Position numbers and translations under genes: made by a program. A stretch of 64,000 nucleotides of DNA from Clitoria ternatea (Eukaryota > Streptophyta > Magnoliopsida > Fabales > Fabaceae), in the NCBI GenBank assembly GCA_037962975.1, contig CM075674.1:33990501-34054500 (forward strand), read 5' to 3'. Positions 59,606 to 64,000 of the stretch are shown here, piece by piece (the first letter of the stretch is position 1; the number at the start of each line of letters is the position of its first letter). The notes beneath the pieces are model-generated. The model saw only the letters and a list, made by a program, of their open reading frames with translations. It had not been told where the DNA came from and ran no database searches.

Positions 59606-60217
59606 TCATCATTCTTATGATGGAAGATTTTGAAAGTTAATCTGCACTTTCGCTCTCAAGTGGTATTCTCCCAGGACGGATACTCTTTATCACCTATTCT
59701 GTGGTACAATGATGTAACTCCTGGCATAGACAAACTCCCATCATCATCCTTATGATGGAAGGCTCAAACACCACTTTCTTACACCTTTGCAGTTCCCCAA
59801 ACTTGGAACAATATTCTTACAATGGACGACATTGTTTTCTCCAGTGAGAATAACATGAATAAAGAACAGTCATCCATCCTGTTACACTATTTTACTAAAC
59901 AACGGATCGACTCCTCTTTTCCCCAAAAGAATTAAGGATCATGCCCTAAAGACAGGCACCTTCTTCTTAACACGCACTTGGGGACATGTATATATTTATC
60001 CGTTCTAAATTCATTTATTGATTAATCTTCCGAGGCAATGATTTCAATTCGACCTCAAGGTTAATCATACAGAACGGATTAACAACGACTTAAATATACA
60101 TGAAATGTTGAAGACAAATTTCTTAAATGAATTTTATTCATAAATGACGAAATTACACAATTGTTCAAAACCAGAGTTGATCCCGGTACACAACTTTACA
60201 TATAAATGAAAACAAGA
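59606..60217. other. Non-coding spacer downstream of antisense gene B
   Basis: Contains CCATCATCATYCTTATGATGGAAG twice (about 59603 and 59740), itself able to form a short hairpin. No gene is supported. Confidence 0.55.
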
Positions 60218-62745
60218 CTACGGGGGAGGAACCTGCTCTTCAGCTTTCTGTGCCTCCTCAGCACCAGGCTCTTGTGTCCCTTCTTTTGGGACTTCCTCAG
60301 GAATATCCCCTCCGGGAGCCTCAGTTCCTTCCACATATGAAGGAAACTCAGACGTAGGAAAGACGAAATCCGGTCCCATACATTGACCCTCAGGAAGAGG
60401 AGGCAAACCGTATAAGGACGTCGGAGGATCTTCATGACGACCATCAACCACTGTAACTAACTTTCCTCCATGGAATTCATAGAACGGATCCATTCCATAA
60501 AGGCTAAGTTTCGCAGTGGGGTTGCGGTAGAAAACTTGACGTATAGCTAGGCCGAAGGATTCTTCAACAGCCTGGTTGCATATATCAACAGCTTCTTGCT
60601 TCTCAGCTTTCGCTATAGCCAATTCTTCCCGCAACTTCGACAGCTCCCCACCTGATCCTTCAGACTCCGCTCTCCTAGCCTTCAGTCCTTCGATCTCTAG
60701 AAGGAGCTTCTTCTCCCTTTGGGACCACTCCTCAGCAGCAGCTTTGCTTTTATCCTCGAGGTCAACCTGCTTAGCCTGGCTGCTGCGGAGTTTTTCCTTT
60801 GCTTTGTTGAGAACTTCCTCCTTCTCTGTCAGCTTGTCTTCCAAGTCTTTGAAGTCACCTTTAAGCTTAAGGTTCTCTCTGTTCATGATGTCTCCAAACT
60901 CCTTAGACTTGGCAAGACGGTCTTCCATTAATTTGATTGTGGCTTTGTCTTTCCCTGATGAGAGGTTGAGCTGTTCTAATTTATCACTCAGCTCGTCAAC
61001 CTTATCGAAATTGTCAGCCAACTCACTGAATGAATAAAGCATTCCAGTAAGTTCTGCTAACTGCCACCTTCCGGCCTCACACGCTTCCTTAATTTCTTTA
61101 GTACTAAGCGTGGGCCGGAGCTCGTACATCGGCCGTGGAAGAGCTGCTGGAGTTGATCCCCGATATGAGAGGAAGGGGGTAAGAAACGAGGTGGTTGGGT
61201 AGGAGATCGGATTTGACCCAGAAACCCCGGCAACGATTCCCTTATGCTGTCTGGAGGAAACACCAGCTGTTTCCAAGGTTTCTACAGGTTTATCTTCTAA
61301 AGTTCTACGCTTCTTGGATGGACCCCCGAATGAATCATTTTTTATTTTTCTCCTCCTCTCAGCTACTAGGGGCTGACCCGTAGCTGCGCCGACATCGGAT
61401 GAACCGCCCTCAACCAGCGGAATGTCCCCTTCAGCATCCGAAGTCAGGATGATCAACTCAGGATGATCCTTTGTGGAGGGCTTAGGCTTAATTTCATTTT
61501 CACGGGCAACGGATTTACCCGCCGCCTTAAATCCCTTCAACTTATTCATTTTCGGAGTTTCTTGTTCTATTTCACCTGCATGAACAAACACAAGAGATTA
61601 GCAACTACGAAATATTCGATATATTTGACAAAGGAGAAAAAGTGAAATAAAATGAGTATTACGTAGATATTCATCCCGGACTCCGCTTGAACTACTTAAA
61701 AGACGCCTACACGAAAATACGTTACGACGTGTAGTGTGTGCTTCAAGTGCGAACAACACTTTTGACGACTCGGGAGATAGCTCGGATTGATCAGCGTAAT
61801 ACGCGTGGGAGCTCAAGAGAAAATGCTTATAGGTCCAACTCAGAGGAAATTTGTTAACACCCTCTTCATCCTTCCAAAAGACCGGTTTACTCTTCTTAAT
61901 AGATATCTGGGTGAAATAGGATTTAAACGATTTTCCATCAACCTTGGCTGAATCGGTGTAAGACTCAAAGTTTACAAAAGAACAGAGAGTCCGGAGCGTC
62001 ACCAGACCAACACTGCCTTGCTTATTCGCCCTCTGAACTACCTGAGTGTAGTAGAATAACATTGCTACAGTAGGCGTGAAGTTGAAATATTCACCCAAAA
62101 CTTCCAAAGCACGGATGAGGCCCCATCCATTGGGATGAAGTTGAGAGGGTGCACAATTTAAAAACCTCAGCACACCCATCTGAAGTTCGGTTAAAGGGAA
62201 ACGGACTCCCAGGTAATGAAAGATAAAATCGTACATATATACAGAACAGTCATTTGGGACGATGTGGCATATCCGTTCTGTTGGGAGTGGTGCGTATACC
62301 CTATACCACCTTTTCGTTTCTTCTTCCGCATGGAGTGTGAACCTTGGTTGAATCCGGGGTCCTTCCTCATCTGCGTGACGAGAGGCCAAGTCCTTAAATT
62401 CACTAGACACCCAGCAGAAAGGCCATTTAGCCTGAAGTTCTTCCCAGTTCAACCTTGAAACAGCAACGCTGTAAAGACATTCTGTTGTCTTCACAATGGC
62501 ATTATCTCCGGAAGTTCCTTCTCCAGTAGCCATTTGAATCGTCTAGACCGAATTCTTTAATCTACGATAAGAAATTATGTCGTCAGAAAGTTGATAATCA
62601 TTACTCACTTCATCTTTTACAAAGCGACTACAATCAGAGGACGACTCTGAGAAGGGAAAAGTCACTTTCCATAGTGAGTAAGATCCCCTTTCTGAGCGAC
62701 ATGACTCAGCCCTAGGAAGAATCACAAGGATTCTTCCCCATGACT
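60218..62745 (-). pseudogene. Antisense gene B of Tat element 2, N-terminus broken
   Basis: Exon 1 as far as open runs 62533-61663, and exon 2 is 61575-60218, with an 87-bp phase-1 intron in the family position. The core (MYDFIFHYLGVRFPLTELQM, QLHPNGWGLIRALE), coiled coil and C-terminus (ESFGLAIRQVFYRNP, GMDPFYEFHGGKL, PLPEGQCMGP) are intact, giving 742 residues from the ATG at 62533. Upstream, the family N-terminus is recognisable in the same frame (SDCSRF, then YQLSDDIISYRRLK) but is cut by a TAG at 62545-62543. A small indel near 62735-62745 separates it from the RNP start segment. A shortened protein from ATG 62533 remains possible, so this may be a truncated but active form. An upstream TATA box (CTTATAAAAG) is at about 62987-62996. 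Confidence 0.75.
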
Positions 62746-63514
62746 ATTAGGGTTACGAGAAATTATTCTCCCCCTAAATGAACCACATTCTCTTCAAGCA
62801 GGAATAACAGACCCAAAATAAGACGAGGTTTACAGGGGAAGAAGAAATAATTACCTCAGGTAATGATGATGAAGATGAAAAATGAAAAAGGTCTCGTAGA
62901 GCAAGCGACAAACTTCCTTACGAAATTTTTGCAGAATGTTGTTAAGAAATCAAAAGCGAGTGGAACCCAGAATCCACTAAGTGTTTCTTTTATAAGAAAC
63001 GAAAAGGTTCGGTTGCACACTCTTGAAGTTGTGTCGTTCTCGACTAAACGCATTGGTTCATAAGTGAAACGACACAACCGTTCCAAATTCATGGGCACCA
63101 AAACAATAGCAATTCGACGAAGGGCCTATCCACTAGGCCTAAAAGTTTCGAAGACTTTAGGCCCATTAAGCCCTAAACGACGGTTATTGAGATTTCCATC
63201 TCAGACGCAATAATTGCTTGCCCACGTGATTAAAAGCATTTAATGTCTAATCATGCAACGTAATTCGCGCTTTACAACCGTTACACGAACTTCAAGAGCT
63301 TTCAATTCCAATAAACTCTTGAAATTCTCATACAATAAATCTTTGTCTAAAATCCGTTGTGACAACATCAACACACCGGATCTTTTAATCTGAGAACGGT
63401 TCTTTGCAAAATGATAATAAATGCTAAGGAACTGTTATACGCGTAAGCTTACCGATATTCAGACCTCTCGCAGGTTGAGTAGCTTATGTGAACAACCACT
63501 CAGTCCCTCACACA
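62746..63514 (-). promoter_or_regulatory. Upstream region of antisense gene B
   Basis: Contains the shared promoter-like block at 63255-63206 (minus: TGATTAGACATTAAATGC, then CACGTGGGCAAGCAATTAT), a CACGTG box, and a TATA box CTTATAAAAG near 62990. The order block, TATA, gene is the same as in element 1. Confidence 0.55.
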
Positions 63515-63528
63515 AGCTAGGGGACATA
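63515..63528 (+). other. Polypurine tract of Tat element 2
   Basis: AAGCTAGGGGACATA abuts the TGATCC start of the 3' LTR and matches the tract of element 1. Confidence 0.8.
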
Positions 63529-64000
63529 TGATCCGGTCTCAATACCGGTATCTGATCTGCAAGACATATTTCAACGTCTTTGTCAAGATATCAACGTGTA
63601 ACCGGTGTCATCGGTATACATCCGGACTGTAATTCCGTATCAGGCGTTCTCCCTATACCGGTCGTTCAGGATAACACCATGACACCGGACAACACACACG
63701 TCATTGTGCGAAAGACAAGGATCATTGCTACAGGGATCGATCAATAATTCTCTGCACTACGAGCCAAATTCTGCTCACGGGGATGGTCAACTTGTTCCCT
63801 AATCCTAGTCTATATTCTCCATGCTCAATATAAAATAGCCACTTGACCCAATCATGCTGGTAAGTGCGCAATAAAATAATGTTAATGGGAGTTAGTGGTT
63901 CCCCACTAACGAGTCCTCGTAAAACGAGCCAATCAGGTATATGAACTCATTTCATTAATGAAGTGAGGGATCTTGAACAAAATCTTTGAACGATTACTCT
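63529..64000 (+). repeat. 3' LTR of Tat element 2, first 472 bp (runs off window)
   Basis: Aligns without indels to 51180-51651. The six differences (in the words ATCCGAT, CTGTAAG, AAGAC, CACTGTG, TTCCCTG and GCGT of the 5' copy) are all transitions. Confidence 0.95.

Larger units (their letters stand above)
51180..64000 (+). mobile_element. Tat-lineage retrotransposon (element 2), internally deleted, with two antisense genes; right end outside window
   Basis: Plus orientation: 5' LTR (51180-51892), fused to the second half of pol (51894-54338), then repeats, antisense gene A, an internal polypurine-tract relic, a second repeat array, antisense gene B, the polypurine tract and the 3' LTR (63529 onward). 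The LTRs match at 466 of the 472 positions in view, all differences being transitions. TAAGT precedes the element and should recur beyond its right end. It inserted into a UCP3 pseudogene fragment. It lacks gag, protease and most of RT, so it could move only with help from another element. Confidence 0.9.

Overview
The window is plant nuclear DNA, most likely from a papilionoid legume. It holds a full LIN/CERBERUS-type U-box/WD40 E3 ligase gene, very close to the legume symbiosis proteins as I remember them. It also holds a plant UCP3-type mitochondrial carrier gene, AT-rich intergenic DNA, and many nested LTR retrotransposons. There is no sign of bacterial or organellar DNA. The exact species cannot be read from the sequence.

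Layout. 1-10104: a decayed Mutator-like (MULE) transposase gene on the minus strand, broken by two LTR insertions. One is the 5' end of a Tekay/Del-like Ty3 element (gag, Met-tRNA primer site and 3.1-kb LTR, running off the left edge). The other is a 3.7-kb solo LTR with its target duplication. 10105-14680: AT-rich DNA with copies of a dispersed repeat. 14680-22983: LIN, 16 coding exons, with a SINE in the probable 5' leader intron and a tiny solo LTR in intron 13. 23687-25534: UCP3, two coding exons, minus strand, so the two genes converge. 25535-34647: AT-rich DNA with repeated ~1-1.7-kb segments, SINE-like pieces and two Ty1/copia fragments.

34648-47961: a SIRE-like copia LTR that contains a complete 11,985-bp Tat-lineage Ty3 element (35719-47703). 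That element has 801-bp LTRs differing at 12 sites (all transitions), a perfect GGTCT target duplication, a primer site, a polypurine tract, a one-frame gag-pol with six in-frame stops, a 59-bp tandem array, and an intact antisense gene carrying one intron. 47962-51179: copia internal sequence, a possible further LTR, and a decayed copy of the 3' end of UCP3. 51180-64000: a second Tat element on the plus strand. It has lost the LTR end, gag, protease and most of RT through a junction at CCCC, and it carries two antisense genes in tandem. Its 3' LTR runs off the right edge.

How the parts relate. The host genes are unrelated in function: LIN acts in intracellular accommodation of root symbionts, UCP3 in mitochondrial transport. 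The most unusual material is the antisense (aORF) module of the Tat elements. Three copies share an N-terminal domain matching the 'putative gypsy type transposon' family, a phase-1 intron at the same place, a coiled coil, a conserved C-terminal motif, an upstream promoter-like block, and downstream subrepeats that form hairpins with paired compensatory changes.
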